Below the pieces are notes generated by a model. That model was not told where the DNA came from and ran no database searches. It worked only from the letters and a program-made list of their open reading frames with translations. From Bacteroidales bacterium (GTDB taxonomy: Bacteria > Bacteroidota > Bacteroidia > Bacteroidales > WCHB1-69), in assembly GCA_024685175.1 (NCBI GenBank), contig JAIKWD010000036.1, positions 1-60,648 of the forward strand: a stretch of DNA of 60,648 nt. Direction: 5' to 3'. Position numbers and translations under genes: made by a program. Each line of letters opens with the position of its first letter. Positions within the stretch are counted from its first letter, which is position 1. Below are positions 60,395-60,648 of the stretch, in pieces.

Positions 60395-60648
60395 TTATCG
60401 CCCATTTTCCCGCTGTCCATTTCTTCTCCCCGTCAACTGCGCAATACGCTTGCGATTCTCCGGAATCCTCGGGAAGAAGAAGATGTGTTGGTCGTGGCGC
60501 TCCTGTGCGGTTTTCGCTGTGTGCACCTTGTCGCCCGTGTATGGATTGTACCCCAAATAGTAAAGCGCCGTGGCAAAGGTCATCGGCGTGGGCGTGAAAT
60601 CCTGCACCTGGTCCGTCATCAATCGGTACTTCTGGGCAATACTGCCCA
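60395..60648 (-). CDS. YgiQ-family radical SAM protein, C-terminal end only (runs off right edge)
   Basis: The minus-strand frame, open to the window edge, gives GSIAQKYRLMTDQVQDFTPTPMT, then ATALYYLGYNPYTGDKVHTAKTAQERHDQHIFFFPRIPENRKRIAQ. This is the well-conserved C-terminal segment of YgiQ (UPF0313) proteins (DQVQDFTPTPMT, YTGxNPYTG). The radical SAM core and N-terminal domain lie outside the window. The very tail (RRNGQRENGR) is variable. Function of the family is unknown. Confidence 0.85.
   Translation of the reverse strand, partial: GSIAQKYRLMTDQVQDFTPTPMTFATALYYLGYNPYTGDKVHTAKTAQERHDQHIFFFPRIPENRKRIAQLTGRRNGQRENGR

Overview
The window looks like the genome of an uncultured, probably anaerobic gut- or rumen-type member of the Bacteroidales (Bacteroidota). 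The signs are: type IX secretion (T9SS) C-terminal sorting domains on secreted proteins, a GldH-like lipoprotein, an Oar-type TonB receptor, DUF4919/DUF4296/FISUMP families, a 2-oxoacid:ferredoxin oxidoreductase, an [FeFe]-hydrogenase maturase, and Bacteroidota promoter -7 boxes (TAnnTTTG) ahead of many genes. Genus cannot be decided from the sequence. No rRNA, tRNA, CRISPR array, transposase or phage module was seen.

Layout. 1-4.1 kb: start of a Fic-family gene running off the left edge behind an operator-like palindrome, a membrane protein with a TSCPD-domain partner, an AT-rich nuclease-helicase gene (DUF2075), intergenic hairpins and a remnant of a T9SS sorting domain. 4.2-11.9 kb: DUF4919 protein, hydE, a secreted C10 cysteine protease, a PhnP-like metallo-hydrolase, an oxaloacetate-decarboxylase-like protein whose biotin lysine is missing, and a CPBP membrane protease. 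11.9-19.6 kb: a tightly packed minus-strand operon of seven genes (cysteate/threonine-synthase-like enzyme, SDR, divergent chorismate synthase, PNGase F-like glycoamidase, CCA-adding enzyme, DUF4296 lipoprotein, mnmA). 19.8-23.1 kb: TonB receptor. 23.2-29.4 kb: minus-strand operon of a phosphoglucosamine-mutase-like enzyme, two thioredoxin-like envelope proteins, an alpha-oxoamine-synthase-family acyltransferase and a HAD hydrolase. 29.6-35.3 kb: GH20 hexosaminidase, FISUMP protein, MurL-like PP-loop enzyme and a sugar nucleotidyltransferase. 35.6-46.9 kb: one 3759-residue T9SS protein made of two families of cysteine-paired repeats. 47-54.6 kb: TetR regulator with a fused dehydratase activase/dehydratase, an S9 peptidase and an HdeD-like protein. 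54.7-60.6 kb: korAB, an unknown protein, a gldH-like gene, RNase H, a 5'-truncated M15 peptidase fragment and the C-terminus of a YgiQ-family radical SAM protein at the right edge.

How it fits together. The cysteate-synthase-like enzyme, the SDR and the acyltransferase (18.4-25.1 kb) would together supply cysteate, condense it with a fatty acyl group and reduce the ketone, which is the known route to capnine-type sulfonolipids; such lipids are linked to gliding/T9SS function in Flavobacterium. PNGase-like and GH20 enzymes, the TonB receptor and secreted proteases suggest use of host or dietary glycoproteins. KorAB and HydE point to ferredoxin-based anaerobic metabolism. All functional statements come from reading motifs by eye; no database search was run.
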